Shown one piece after another: positions 42,505 through 55,600 of a stretch of 64,000 nt of DNA. Both the position numbers and the translations under genes were made by a program. The notes beneath the pieces were generated by a model. It worked only from the letters and a program-made list of their open reading frames with translations, did not search any database and was not told the origin of the DNA. The DNA comes from Elymus sibiricus. Lineage: Eukaryota; Streptophyta; Magnoliopsida; Poales; Poaceae. Location: contig CM077667.1 in assembly GCA_039707655.1 (NCBI GenBank), positions 58,867,628 through 58,931,627 of the forward strand, given 5' to 3'. How positions within the stretch are numbered: position 1 is the first letter of the stretch; every line of letters starts with the position of its first letter.

Positions 42505-45500
42505 AAAGTCTCGCATCAACTCGGTGTATCAATGGGCTATGGTGATGCCCATTAATAGATATCAATGCGAGGAGTAGGGATTGCCATGCAACGGATGCAC
42601 TAGAGCTATAAGTGTATGAAAGATCAACTGAAGCTAAGTGGGTGTGCATCCAACTTGCTTGCTCATGAAGACCTCGGGCATTTGAGGAAGCCCGTCATCG
42701 GAATATACAAGCCAAGTTCTATAATGAAAATTTCCCACTAGCATATGAAAATGACAACTCAGGAGACTCTCTATATGAAGAACATGGGGGGCCACTTTGA
42801 GGCACAAGTGTGGTAAAGGATAGTAGCAAAGTCTCTTCTCTCTTTTTCTCTCATTTTTTTAGGTGGGCACCTTTTGCCTCCCCCTTTTTCTCTTTTTTAT
42901 GGTGGGCTCATTTGGCCTCCCCCATTTTTTCATTTTTTGTCCGGAGTCTCATCTCGACTTGTTGGGGAATCATAGTCTCCATCATCCTTTCCTCATTGAG
43001 ACAATGCTCTAATAAAGATGACCATCACACTTTTATTTACTTACAACTTGATATAACAACTCAATGATGATATAATATGAATCTATATGAATGCCTCTGG
43101 TAGCGTACCAGGATGTGCAATGATCTAGCGTAACATGTAAACAATGATGAACAGTGGCTTTGCCACAAATACCATGTCAGCTATATGATCATGCAAAGCA
43201 ATATGATGATGAACACACAAGTCATGTGATGTAACGGTGGAAGTTGCATGGCACTATATCTCGGAATGGCTATGGAAATGCCATAATAGGTAGGTATGGT
43301 GGCTATTTTGAGGAAGATATAAGGTGGATTATGTGCAACAGAGTGTATCATGTCGCGGGGTTTGGGTGCACCAGCGAAGTTTACACCAATCCTCGAGGTG
43401 AGAATGGGCAATGCATGGTACCGAAGAGGCTAGCAAATATGAGGTGGTGAGAGTGCGTTCATCCATGGATTCACATTAGTCATAAAGAACTCACATACTT
43501 ATTGCAAGGTTTTATTAGCTCTCTCGAAGCAAAGTACTACTCGCATGCTCCTAGGGAGGATATTGGGAGGATTTAACCATCACCCCCCGATTATAACAGC
43601 ACAAAGGATTTCAATCAAGGGTAAAGTATGATCCAACTTCATCGCATAACTAGAGACTATTCGTGCATGCTTCAGGAATCACAAACCTTAACATCAATAT
43701 TATTACTAGACCAAAACCATTCACTAGTACCCCTACATATTACCATCTCAATATCACAAAACTATTGTAGGGAATCTAACATATCATATTTAGTGATCTA
43801 CAAGTTTTAAGTAGGATTTTATGACTAACCATGTAAATGACCAATTCTTGTTATCTCTAAATAGGTATAAGTAAAGCATGAGAGTTTAATTATTTCTAGA
43901 AAATACCATGCTCTAATAAATATAAGTGGAGCAAAAGAGCATTCTACAAATAACGGTTTCTATATGTAGAGAAACAGGCATCCAACTTCAAATGATATAA
44001 GTGAAGCACATGAAGCATTCTATAAAGCCATACTCAAAAGATATAAGTGAAGTTCAAAGAGAATTCTATAAATCAACAATGGAATTTCCTATACTAGCAT
44101 GGTGCATAGTTAAAAGGAAACTAAAAGTCACACGACGCTCCAAGAATTTTACGCATATCATGTGAGCAATGCAAAAACCAAGACATACCGGTAATTGTTA
44201 AAGAAGAAAGATGGGATGCCTTCCGGGGCATCCCCAATCTTAGACGCTTGAGTCTCCTTTAATATTTACTTGGGGTGATTTGGGCATCCCCAAGCTTGAA
44301 CTCTTTCCTCTCCTTATTCCTCTCATATCGATACCTACTCGATCTTCGAACACTTAATCCACACAAAACTTAACGAAACTTTTAATAGAAAGGTTAGTAC
44401 ATATAACACCAAATCCCATCATGTCTTGCCATCACATTATTGTATAATTATAATAAACATTACCTACTATATTATATCACAATTCTATGGCTCCCAAGTC
44501 AATGGGGCTCAACAAGAACTCAAACGTAAGCAGTCAAAGCAACTATAACAACAATCTATGAAAAACAGCACAATCTGTAAAGATGCAGATGAAACCTATA
44601 CTTCCATAAGTCAAAAAATCCTGAAAAATTAGGACATAGTAACAACTTTGAATAAAAGTACTTTGTACAAATTTTAGAATTTTTTCACTCTCTAGTAAAA
44701 TATGAAAATTCAAACACTACAGCAAACGTTTCTGTTTTTACACGGCACATATCAAAAGAGCAATTCAAACATCCTAAAGGTAAATCTTGCCACATTATTT
44801 TTATAATACAATGGATTTGTACAAGGGGATGATTATTTTTGTTGAAAATTTTCTGTAATCAAGATTCACAAAGTTTCCATGGGCATGAACAAAAGTTCAA
44901 GGCTAGCCCCCACTTCAACGGTGCTCGTCCTTCTCACTTTCACTTTTCTTTTTGAAAATGTTTTAGGTTCCCCACTTTATTTTTTTGTTTTTAATTATTT
45001 TAAAAGCACACAACAGAATAAAATTACTCTCTAAAACTTTTGGGTTGTCTCCCTGGCAGCGATTTCTTTAAAGCCATTAAGCTAGGCATATAGTGCTCAA
45101 GTAATTGATCCACCTGGATCCCAAGGTATATCAAAGCCAATTTTAATTAACAATGATTTTTAATTCAGTAATGAGCATAAACTAATATATATATCATGTA
45201 ACAAAGAAGTCTAACTCTCTTCCTATGCATTGGCATGTCATAAAAGAACAATTCATGCACATAAAGTAAAGGCCAACACATAGCATAAGTGGTTCCTTGC
45301 AATTTTATCGTATTGGAAACATAGAGAGGTGAAAATTTGGTTCCTCTCTCATAATAATTGCAAGTAGGATCAGAAAGCACATGCATATTATATTCATCAA
45401 AATCATCATGTGTAATATTAAAACACAACCATCAACATAGTCCCTAATAAGTACAAACTTCTTCGATATAGTGTAGTTGGGAGAATTCAAAATGATAATA

Positions 45501-45539
45501 GGACTATCATGTGTGGGTGCAATAGCAACAATTTCATGC
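42505..45539 (-). other. Non-coding Athila-type interior/LTR sequence
   Basis: No ORF longer than about 90 codons is convincing. Recognisable features are TCTCTTTTTCTCTC-rich tracts (42830-42950), a purine/pyrimidine ATCCCCAAGCTTG block near 44288 and AT-rich stretches. This resembles the long non-coding part of Triticeae Athila families of the Fatima type, probably non-autonomous. I cannot place the border between this element and the LTR at 39652. Confidence 0.5.
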
Positions 45540-46448
45540 TTAACAAAAAAGAACTATAGCAAGTTCATCTCCATAAGCATAATTCATATTGGCATCATGG
45601 CCACAAACATAGCAAGCATCAAGTTCATCAAAAAGGGATATTTCAAATGAATCTAAGGGATCATTGCAATTATCATAGCATTCATCCTTCGGTATATGCG
45701 AAGGGAAATTAAACAATGTATGAGTTGAAGAGTTACTCTCATTAGAAGGTGGGCACGGGTAGCTAATCCGCTCTTCCTCCTTTTGTTCTTCGCTCTCCTC
45801 CTCATCTTTTTCATCTAATGAGCTCACAGTTTCAGCAATTTCTTCTTCCATAGATTCCTGCAAAATATTAGTCTCTTCTAAGGCAGCAGACATTCTCTCA
45901 ATAAATTCATTAATATCAAAATTGTATTCATAACTCTCATAGCAATATTTAAGTATGGCAAAATTTTCAGATATGTAAACATCATCATCATAGTTATCAT
46001 ACTTTTCAAAGAACGATTCGATTTCATAAGCACCCTTAAAAGCAACAAATTCTTCTATTTGTTCCACATCATAGTAATCATATATACCCTTATCATAAGA
46101 AGACAAGGTTTCATTATCATTAAATTCACATTGAAAGGGCAGGTGTAGACCCTTAATCTTAGAGCAACAAGTATAATCACATCTCAAGCATAAATTCCAA
46201 GCATACCAACACAACATTTTAATTTGATCCCATAAGTGTTTCCCTTTTTGAGACAAGCGATAATCTCTAAAGTACTCACGTTGATCCAACGTGCCTCCCA
46301 TTATCAAGTTGAATGGGGATTTCTCAGGATTATCAAAGTACTATTTAATGTTTTTTACACAATGAGCATTGGGGGTTTTAGGGGGTTCCCCATCTCCATG
46401 AGTAGCAAGTACAACTATTTTTTTTGGTGTTTCATGTTCCATATCCAT
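45540..46448 (-). pseudogene. Athila-family ORF of unknown function, acidic
   Basis: Frame from about 46448 (MEHETPKKIVVLATHG) has an in-frame TAG near 46340, then 255 codons from 46307 to 45540. It includes a Cys-rich part (LCWYAWNLCLRCDYTCC), many Asp/Tyr/Glu residues, and an acidic run KDEEESEEQKEEE. It lies about 100 bp inside the PBS of a minus-strand Athila-type element, the position of gag or a leader ORF, but no gag domain is visible. Confidence 0.55.
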
Positions 46449-46542
46449 AACTAAAGATATAAAACAACTTATAACAGAAATAAAAATTACTTAGTGATAA
46501 AGCAAACAAGCACACATGAGAGTATCAACCGCTACACTATTG

Positions 46543-46560
46543 CTCCCGACAACGGCGCCA
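46543..46560 (-). other. Athila-type primer-binding site
   Basis: Minus strand TGGCGCCGTTGTCGGGAG, close to the usual Athila-type PBS, eleven bases from the LTR edge at 46572. Confidence 0.75.
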
Positions 46561-46571
46561 AAAAAAGGTCT

Positions 46572-46672
46572 TGATCACCCACAAGTGTAGGGGATCATTT
46601 GGAGCCTTTTTCGATAAGTAAGAGTGTCGAACCCAATGAGGAGCTAAAGGTAGAATTAATATTCTCTAAAGT
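46572..46672 (-). repeat. Remnant of Athila-type 5' LTR cut by Tat 2
   Basis: Starts TGATCACCCACAAGTGTAGG on plus, the conserved inner end of Athila LTRs. It stops at 46672 where the Tat 2 LTR begins (TGTCAGGG). Confidence 0.7.
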
Positions 46673-47223
46673 TGTCAGGGATATAGCCCCGCGATATAAC
46701 CCGCCCTATTGGGCCGGGTTAATATGTTGACGGCTCTACAGTCAAGGTTAAGATGAGTCGTGTCATGAAGACAAGACAAGCAAGGCGGTGGCTGATTAAG
46801 TCGCCGGGCGAACCAACACCTGAAGATGGCGGCTCAAGGCCCACAGGGCGGGAGATGCCGGCCGGATTGCCTACATAAGGAGCAACGCGAGTTAGAGACA
46901 TTATAGGTTATGAGTCACGATATGACTAGGACTTTATTGTAAACCCTAGGGTCTTGAACTATATATAAAGGCAAGCCCCCAGGACCAAAAGATTTAAGTC
47001 ACACTCTCTCAATAGCTAGGTTAGCGATTCCGCACCCTTGTAATCGAGATCTATCCATCAATACACTCAAAGCATGACGTAGGCTATTACCTCCATCGGA
47101 GGGGCCGAACCTGGGTAAACCCGACTCTCCTTCCCGTTCAACCCCTTTGAGTCACCACCTAGCGGCGATGGCCTCACACCTAAGTCCTTGATCGAGGACA
47201 TCTGCCGTGACAAAACCACGACA
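46673..47223 (+). repeat. Tat 2, 5' LTR
   Basis: 551 bp, TGTCAGGGATATAGC ... AAAACCACGACA, followed two bases later by the PBS. TATA box at 46962. TSD would be AAAGT (46668-46672) but the other side is out of view. Confidence 0.85.
46962..46969 (+). promoter_or_regulatory. LTR TATA box of Tat 2
   Basis: TATATAAA within GAACTATATATAAAGGCAAG, the normal place for the LTR promoter. Confidence 0.6.
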
Positions 47224-47225
47224 GT

Positions 47226-47243
47226 TGGCGCCGACTGTGGGTC
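47226..47243 (+). other. Primer-binding site of Tat 2
   Basis: TGGCGCCGACTGTGGGTC, two bases after the LTR. The matching tRNA was not determined. Confidence 0.7.
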
Positions 47244-47311
47244 CCTCGCCCGGTGGAGTTGAGTTCTCAAAGGGAGCCCTTCCAGGGTTTGGGAGCTATG
47301 CAGTCGGTCGT

Positions 47312-48614
47312 ATGACTAAGAGTCGCCGCGGCAAGATCTACATCGACGACTCTGGCTAGGGCCCTGAAACCGACTCGATCGAGTACGGCTACCGGGTCCC
47401 CTTTGGCAAGATCCACGTCTTCATTGGCAAGATCAGCGTGTCGGTGCCCGAGCCGGACATCTGCACCGACATCATCGAGCCGGCTTGGCGCGCCCAATTC
47501 GGCTGGCGTCAAGCCGGCCAACGTCACGACGTGGTCGGGCTCTCTCGGCAGGTCAGTCCCTCGGACGAGCTGGCTGTTAAGGAGGCAATCGTCATCAATT
47601 CGGATGGCAGGCTTGGGGGCTCATTTGAAACAGAGGCCCCCGAGGAGCTTCGCGATTTCCCCCCGTAGGCCTCTATCAGTGCTACGGTAAATATGGCGGC
47701 GCAAGCATCGCTCGCGTTTGGAGCACCAGGTGGCTCTGAGAGGGTGCACGGCGACTCAGGAATAGAGCTTCAGCAGCATGATAGTCAAGGTGTCTTCCAG
47801 AAAAATCTGAAGCAGCTGAACTGTGGTCAGTACCATGTGTTCACCACCAATACCTGCAAGCGGGACAACAAGGTCAAGAGTAGGGCCGTCAACATGGCTG
47901 AGCCGACGGTACCCAGGTACCTTAACTGGTCCGAACATGCGATTACATGGAGCAGGGAAGATCACCCCCCGGGTTGACAATCCAGGCGGCTTAGCTTTGG
48001 TGGTGTCTCTTCAAGTTGGCAGGTATACCCTGACCAAGGTCCTGATGGATGGAGGCGGCAGCATAAACATCTTATATTACGAAACCTTTTGCCGGATGAA
48101 TCTGTCGGAGGGCAAGTTGCTTCCTTTGACGACAGTTTTTCATGGAATCGTCCCTGGAAAGTCAGCTTATCCAATCGGGCGGATTAAGCTCGATGTGGCC
48201 TTCGGAGATGAGTTCAACTACAGATGTGAACCTTTGATGTTCGAAGTTGTCAAAATAAAGAGCCCTTATCATGCTCTCTTCGGACGGCCGACTTAGGCTC
48301 GCTTCATGGCCCGCCCGTGCTATGTCTATCTCAAACTCAAGATGCCGGGACTTAAAGGCACCATAACCGTGGACGGAAGCCGGAAGATAGCTCAGGAATG
48401 CGAGGAAGGAGATGCAGCCTATGCCGAGTCAGCTTGCGCAGCAGAAGAATTGAAGTTCTACACAACCAATGTTGACCCGGCAGACATGAGCCCGCTCAAA
48501 AAACCCAATACTGAGTCGGAGCCTCCGCTAAAATTTAAGCCTCCGAGGATACTAAGGAAATCGACTTCACGCCCGGTGACTCGTCCAAGCAGTTCACTAT
48601 TGGGACCGGCTTAG
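47312..48614 (+). pseudogene. Tat 2 Gag remnant and protease
   Basis: ATG 47312 opens a frame that stops after 15 codons (TAG near 47357) and resumes to 47668. The capsid-type Gag domain seen in gypsy 1 is absent, so there is a large internal deletion around 47700. From about 47870 the protease region appears in two frames: VPRYLNWSEHAITW, then VLMDGGGSINILYY (about 48030-48070) and ALFGRPT with a stop at 48294-48296. Protease residues align with those of gypsy 1 but the frame is broken. Confidence 0.75.
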
Positions 48615-51600
48615 ATCCCAAATAGGAAAGCACGCTCATCAAGTTCATCCGTGAGAATCGGGACATCTTTGCATGGAAGCCATCTGACATGCCTGGAGTC
48701 TCGAGGGAACTTGCTGAGCACCACCTCAATGTGGATCCCAAGATGAAACTAGTGCGCCAGTACCTCCATCATTTTAATGAGGAGAGGCGCAAGGCCATTC
48801 GAGAAGAAGTGGCCCGGCTCCTAGCTGCCGGGTTTATTGTGGAGGTTTTTCACCCTGAATGGTTGGCTAACCCGGTGCTTGTTCTAAAAAAGAACGGCAC
48901 TTGGCGCATGTGTGTCGACTACACAGGTCTCAACAAAGCTTGTCCTAAGGATCCTTTCACCCTCCCGCGTATTGATCAGATCATTGATTCTATGGCGGGT
49001 TGCGAGCGTTTATGATTCTTAGATGCGTACTCTGGGTATCATCAGATCAAGATGGCTATTGAGGACCAAGAGAAGACGGCTTTCATTACTCCCTTTGGGG
49101 CTTTCTGCTATGTGTCCATGCCCTTTGGGCTCAAGAGCGCCAGGGCGACTTATCAACGCTGCGTCTAGAACTGCCTTCAGCCACAAATTAGGCGCAACGT
49201 TCACGCCTACGTTGATGACATCGTGGTGAAGTATCGGAAGAAAGAGACGCTCTTTGGATGACATCAAGGAAACCTTTGACAACCTTCGAGTATATCAGAT
49301 GAAACTTAACCCGGCAAAGTGTGTCTTTGGTGTCCCTACAGGCAAGCTACTAGGGTTCTTGGTTTCTGAGCGAGGCATTGAAGCCAACCCAGACAAGATC
49401 AAGGTGGTAACTTTGCTGTCTGAGACGGCAAACGTAAATCAAGTCCAGCGTCTTGTAGGTCGCATCGCGGCTTTAAGCCAGTTTATAAGCCGCCTGGGAG
49501 AAAAGGTGATTCCTTTCTACCAGTTGTTGAAGAAGTCGGGCGACTTTAAGTGGACGGATGCTACTAATGAAGCCTTTGAAGCGCTCAAGCAACAGCTTGT
49601 TAATCCGCTCATCTTGGCTGCTCCCGCTGACAAAGAGCCTATGCTCCTGTATATTGCTGCCAACTCCAAAGTGGTAAGCGTTGCAGTTGTGGTCGAGCGG
49701 AAAGAGGAAGCAAAGGAATATCCGGTTCAGCATCCGGTTTATTTTGTCAGCGAAGTTTTAACTCTGTCCAAGCAGCGGTATCCGCATTGGCAAAAGTTGG
49801 TCTTCGGGATCTTCATGGCGAGCCGGAAGTTGAAGCATTATTTTTAGGAACACCCGATCACCGTGGTCAGTTCGGCGCCTCTCCGTGACATCATACAAAA
49901 CCGGGAGGCCACGGGTAGGATTGCTAAGTGGGCTATTGAGCTTGGCGACCACCATTTGAAATATGTGCCCCGAACCGCTATCAAGTCCCAGGCGCTGGTG
50001 GATTTCAACAACGATTGGACAAAGATACAGATTCCGGAAGATAGGCCAGATAACACGTACTGGACTATACATTTTGACGGGTTGAGGCAACTGGAGGGCT
50101 CGGGGGCTGGAGTCATATTGTCTTCTTCGAAAGGTGACAAATTTTGTTATGTCTTACAGCTCATGTTCCCGTGTACTAACAATGCAGCTGAGTACGAAGC
50201 CCTCTTACATGGGCTCAGAATAGCTAAAGAGATGAATCTTAGCCGGGTCAGATGCCTGGGTGACTCAGATTTGGTGGCTTAGCAAGTTTCAGGGACTTGG
50301 GATTCTAAAGACCCCATGATGGAGGCTTACCGACGGGCAGTCTCTGATGTGGTGGGTCACTTCCAGGGTTATCAAGTCGATCATATAGATCGCCGGCTTA
50401 ATTAGGCAGCCGATGCCCTGTCTAGACTCGGCTCGCAGAGAAAGCCGGTACAGCCTAACGTCTTTTTGGACGTCCTTCACAATCCGTCGGTCAAATTGCC
50501 GTCTGAGGTGGACATAGCTATTCCTGACTCGGAGGCACACTTGGTGGCGGTTCTACACGCTACCCCTGACTGGACTATACCGTATTTGGCTTACCTGACT
50601 CAAGGGGAGATCCCAAAGGAGGAAATCATTGCTCGACAAATTATCCGGCGGTCGAAGTCAATGACAATCATCAATGGCAAGTTACATCGTCGAAGCAGCA
50701 CTGGTGTGTTTCAACGGTGTGTTTTCCCTGAAGAAGGCCAGGAAATACTTAATGAGATTCATGCCGGCGATTGCGGACATCATGCCGGCTCGTGATCACT
50801 GGTGGCCAAAGCTTTCCGGCATGGTTTTTATTGGCTGACACCTCATGCTGACGCCGAGGAGATTGTGCGCAAGTGCGACAGGTGCCAAAAGTTTGGTCGA
50901 CAGGCTCATGTACCAGCTCAGGTGTTGCGTATGATCCCAATTAGTTGGCCATTTGCGGTCTAGGGGCTAGACATGGTTGGTCTGTTTAAGCCGTCTTCTG
51001 ACAAGAAAACCCACTTATTGGTGGCGGTTGATAAGTTCACTAAGTGGGTCGAAGCAGAGCCGGTCATCAATTGTGATGCAGAAACTGCGGTCAAATTCTT
51101 GAAGAAATTGATTTTCCATTTTGGCTACCCTCACAGCATCATTACTGATAATGGTACCAATCTGTCCAAGGGAGCCATGGAACAATTTTGCCAACGAGAG
51201 CACATCCGGCTCGACTTAGCAGCAATTGCGCACCCACAGTCCAATGGGCAAGCTGAAAGAGCCAACCAGGAGATCCTGAGAGGAATCAAACCCCGGCTCC
51301 TGGTGCCCCTTGAACGCACGCCGGGTTGTTAGGTTGAAGAACTCCCTTCAGTACTTTGGAGTATTCGAACAACTCCAAATAGATCCACAGGATACACTCC
51401 TTTTTTCCCCGTTTACGGAGCCAAGGCGGTTTTACCAAGCGATATTCGCCATGACTCGCCTCGAGTTACTGCCTATGTTGAGACGGACAATGAGGTAGCA
51501 TGACAAGACTCCCTGGACGCCTTGGAAGAAGCACATGACTTAGTGGCAGCCAGATCCGCCATATATCAGCAAGACCTGCGTCGTTATCACAACCGTAGAG

Positions 51601-51824
51601 TCCAAAGCCGCACTTTTCAAGAAGGCGACTTAGTGCTCCATCTGATTCAAGATCAAACAGGGATGCACAAGCTCTCCCCACCTTGGGAGGGTCCTTTCGT
51701 CATCAGTCGAAACCTCAATAATGGTTCGTATTACTTGGTCGATTTACGAGAAGGACCATACACTTCTGAGGACGAGACAACCCGGCGCTGGAATATTGCA
51801 CACCTGCAGCCTTATTACACCTAA
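48615..51824 (+). pseudogene. Tat 2 reverse transcriptase, RNase H, archaeal-type RNase H and integrase
   Basis: RT: WRMCVDYTGLNKACPKD (about 48900), FLDAYSGYHQI after a TGA at 49013, catalytic YVDD (about 49210), LGFLVSERGI. RNase H/tether to about 49845 (stop near 49845). Archaeal-type RNase H: AGVILSSSKGDK, NNAAEYEALLHGL, GDSDLVA then a stop at 50280. Integrase: HAGDCGHHAGS with stop at 50793, DDE-type core from about 50973 with TDNGTNLS and GQAERAN, C-terminal NIAHLQPYYT ending 51824. At least six stops or shifts were counted, so it is inactive. Confidence 0.85.
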
Positions 51825-52673
51825 GAGCCATGGGCTCACTTTTTGTAATCCCCCCTCTGCAAAATTCTGTACATACTAATTTTATGTTCAAATATAGTTA
51901 AGCCGGCACCCCCGAAACTCGGGGTCTCTATAGTTTCAGCCTACAAATTGAGCATGAGTCTTTATTGTTTGGAACATAGGTCACTTGGGGGCTTCCAACT
52001 CATCAAGTTTAGCTTTCTCACCATCTTGACCCGGCAAAAACACCATTAAATATGGTTAAACCTGCCTGTATGCTTGATGCGACTCCGATTAGATGACCCC
52101 ATGTACTCTTAAAAAGTTAATCCTTTTGGACCCTGAACTTTTTAAGGTTAAAACAATGGCTTGAGTCATGTGAAAGCCGGCATACAGAGAGGTAGGACAA
52201 ACCATGGGTTATCATACCCGCTTCACTAAAGAAAGACTTGTGCCTCGAAAGCCAGTCTCCTTTTTCTGAGTCTCATTGAGCCGGCCTATCAAATAATTAT
52301 TTATATTCATAACTTTCAGGTACAAAATTATCCTTATTACCGGATCATATTTAAATGACCGGGTTACATAACTGAGTTCATATTATGACCAGTTTCCAAA
52401 TTGTCCATCTTCAATATCATTGAAGGAGAATTTGATGGACTTGAGTCTCGAAAACCAAGTTATTTTGCCGGCATATTCCTGACCTGCCTTGTAGATGAGA
52501 TAAGACTCATTGAGCACGAAGCAAGAAAAATGCAAGGACAGGTAATAAGAATATCATAAACATATTAACAGAAGCTCAACAGATTGGAGTTCTGCACCAA
52601 CAAAGGTGCCAACATGCACGATGGCACGACAGAGAAATTCTGAACTTTTCAAAACACTACTCCTATTACAGGC
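51825..52673. other. Spacer between pol and antisense gene of Tat 2
   Basis: AT-rich with GCCGG words and no gene. In gypsy 1 the corresponding position is filled by the 143-bp array; here no such array is seen. Confidence 0.6.
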
Positions 52674-55600
52674 TCACGATTGAGGCCACACAGTTCTTAA
52701 GGGTTTTTCCTTACACAAGGGGGCTCGCTCTGTAGGGGCGATCCATCCAGCCTCCGAGATTTCTTCATGCTCTATTGTCAGCCACCTCTGGATCTGAGTA
52801 CGCTGGCTCATCATCATCAACCTACTAACCCCTCTGTTACCATCGGATTGAGACCAAAGATTCAAAATTTGTTGTTCCTTCAAGAAGAGATGATGCATCA
52901 ACGTCAGGAGCAAAACTTCTCTTACGTCGAGGAGGCACCAGGTCAGACGGATCGTCCTTGGGCGCGTTAACACGCTCGTTGTCGGAAGTGTATGCAGGAT
53001 GATATTTCGAGACATCAATCTCCTCAGCTATTAACGATGCCAGTGGCCGAGTCTCCGTGATGCACTTCGCGTAATCTGAATGAGTGAATGAGGAGCCGTC
53101 GAGTTTAAACTTTGGGAAGCCTCCTTTTAGGAGCTCCACGTCCAATTCAGGCAGATATGCTTTTGCTCGAGCGAGTGCCATGTTTGCCCCTCCTTGAGCC
53201 ACCGATTTTCGGGTTTCAATCACACACTGTGGCACGGTGGAAAGTTGCTTCAACATGTCCTTGATATTTGTGGGTGTTTCAGATTTTTCACTGCCATGAT
53301 GGAGTAAACAGAGCCTATGAAAAGCTGTTCTACGTATGTGAAAATAGCCTTCAATTTCACAATTGGTAGCTCTACAAGATTATGATCTTTTCGCCCTGAA
53401 AACAAAAGAAAAAGAGAAGGTACAATAAGCCGCCGTACAGTCATAAGCTGGTAAACTGGCAAAAGAGGGACGAAACACATACCAAAGATTGTTGTCAAAA
53501 TTTTGTTGATCTGTTTCACAAGAGTGGCATATCTTTCCTTCAAGGGGTTGAGTTTCTTTTCAGCCTTTTCTGCACGTTTTGTAAGGATGGCCTTTTCCGC
53601 CTCAAACAACTTTATGGCTTGTTCAAGACGTTCATTAGCCTGACGTGCAGAATCTTCAAAATGAGCCGTCATGGACTCAGCTTCAGTTTTCAATTTTCTT
53701 TCTTCTTTGAGCCGTTTCTGTAGTTTCACGGCAACCGACTCAGCATCCTCAACATATTCCTGATAGATGCACAAGAAGAATCAGCAAATATTTCTACAAA
53801 TAACTTCATGCCGCCTTAGGACGGCTTACTTCTTTATCAAGTCCCAAGAAGATTGCAAGCAATATCCTTGACACTTGGGGGCTAATGCATATCAGTTCTT
53901 TTGAAACTAAAATATGGAGAAGACCCGACTCATCTCAAGAAGAAGAGCCGGCCCTTGGGGGCTACAGGTCGGATTTCTTCAATCATCAAGACCCGACTCA
54001 TCTCAAGAAGATGAGCCGGCCCTTGGGGGCTACAGGTCGAATTTCTTCAAACATCAAGACCCGACTCATCTCAAGAAGAAGAGCCGGCCCTTGGGGGCTA
54101 CAGGTCGAATTTCTTCAATCATCAAGACCCGACTCATCTCAAGAAGATGAGCCGGCCCTTGGGGGCTACACTGCTATAGGCCTTAGTTATTTTATGAAAC
54201 TAGCTTATCATAACAAGCTGGTCTTTGGAAGCTAATGATAGTATACAAGATAATGGTAAAATGAGAGGATTACCTCATATTTCTCCTTCATAGCATTTAT
54301 CATGCTCATTTCAATTTCTCGGCTCTCAGATAGTCGGGTCAAGTATTGTTGGTATAAATCCTCAACACCAAGCGCAGCCAGTTCCGGAAATTCAATCTTG
54401 GCCTTTCCTTTGTCCAAATTTACTGGTTCATCCTTGGTCACGATTTTAGCCAAGGAGGTGGAAACAGTTGGGGCCTGGAAACTTTCTTTGACAAATACAA
54501 CATCTGAAGTGTTGCGATCAACCGACGGCATAGGTTCATCTGCATGGGCCGAGTTGGGCGGAAGGATGGATGACTTAGTCTCAGGAGGAGCATCCATGAA
54601 AACCGGCTCATTTGGTTGGGACGTCTCAGTGGCAGCTGCCGGCTCCACCTCCATATCAGGCTCCTTTTCAACAGAAGGGCCAACCTTCATGGCTGTTTTT
54701 CCTAGCGTAGGGATCGGAACTTCTTGGCCTGCTGTGCCAGAGGACGACCCGCCAGCCCGTTTGGACACAACAGCTTTGGCCCTATGAATTGTCAGTAAAC
54801 AAAAGTTATGTCAAGTCGGGTTAAATAATGGAAGACATAAAGCAACACTGCAAAGAAAGAAGCTTACCCACGATTTACATTAAAAGGGGGAGGTTGTGAT
54901 GCACTTGAGTCGCTCGACGATGGAGGAGAAGCCTGATAAAGGGAATTTGATGGGCTGAGAGGTTGTTTAAACAAACCGGCTCTAGGATGAGAATCAGTTG
55001 GGCTATGGGGCACCTCGAGGCGTGGTTTGCGAGCTGGCGGTGCGTGAGACAAACTAGGGTCTACGTCGCCCATATCACCCCGGGTCTTGCATTTTGACGA
55101 GCCGGCAAACTGTGCTTTCTTCAAAAGAAAATCAGGAGCCAAATGAGCTTTTGGGTGTGACAATTTAACTTTCTGTACGGTTTGTCTTGGTTTTCGGGGA
55201 ACAAACATTTCTGAATAACTGGGGGAGATTGGAGTTACCTCAGTTTCGCCGGCTTGGCTAGACTCCGAGTCACCCTGACAAGAAGGCGTGTCAGCAAGCT
55301 CATTAAACAGGCGGCCGAGAGAGTCGAGTTCTACCTCAGATTCCTCCCCCGAAGACGACACAGAGGTCGAGGTATTCTTTCTACCCGTCGAAGGAACAGG
55401 AGCTTGAGGCGTAACTTTCCAAAAAATAGAATCAGCCTGCAAATACACGAAGTATATGGTAAATAATGGCGAGTCAAAGGTAACATCGACAAAAGATAAT
55501 AAAAGTGATCAATACCTGAGGCGGCGGGTTGAGAAGATAGAATGGACCCAAGCCGGTGATGCTGCATTGCTCTTTTGAGTCGGAGAAGAACCTTTTGGTG

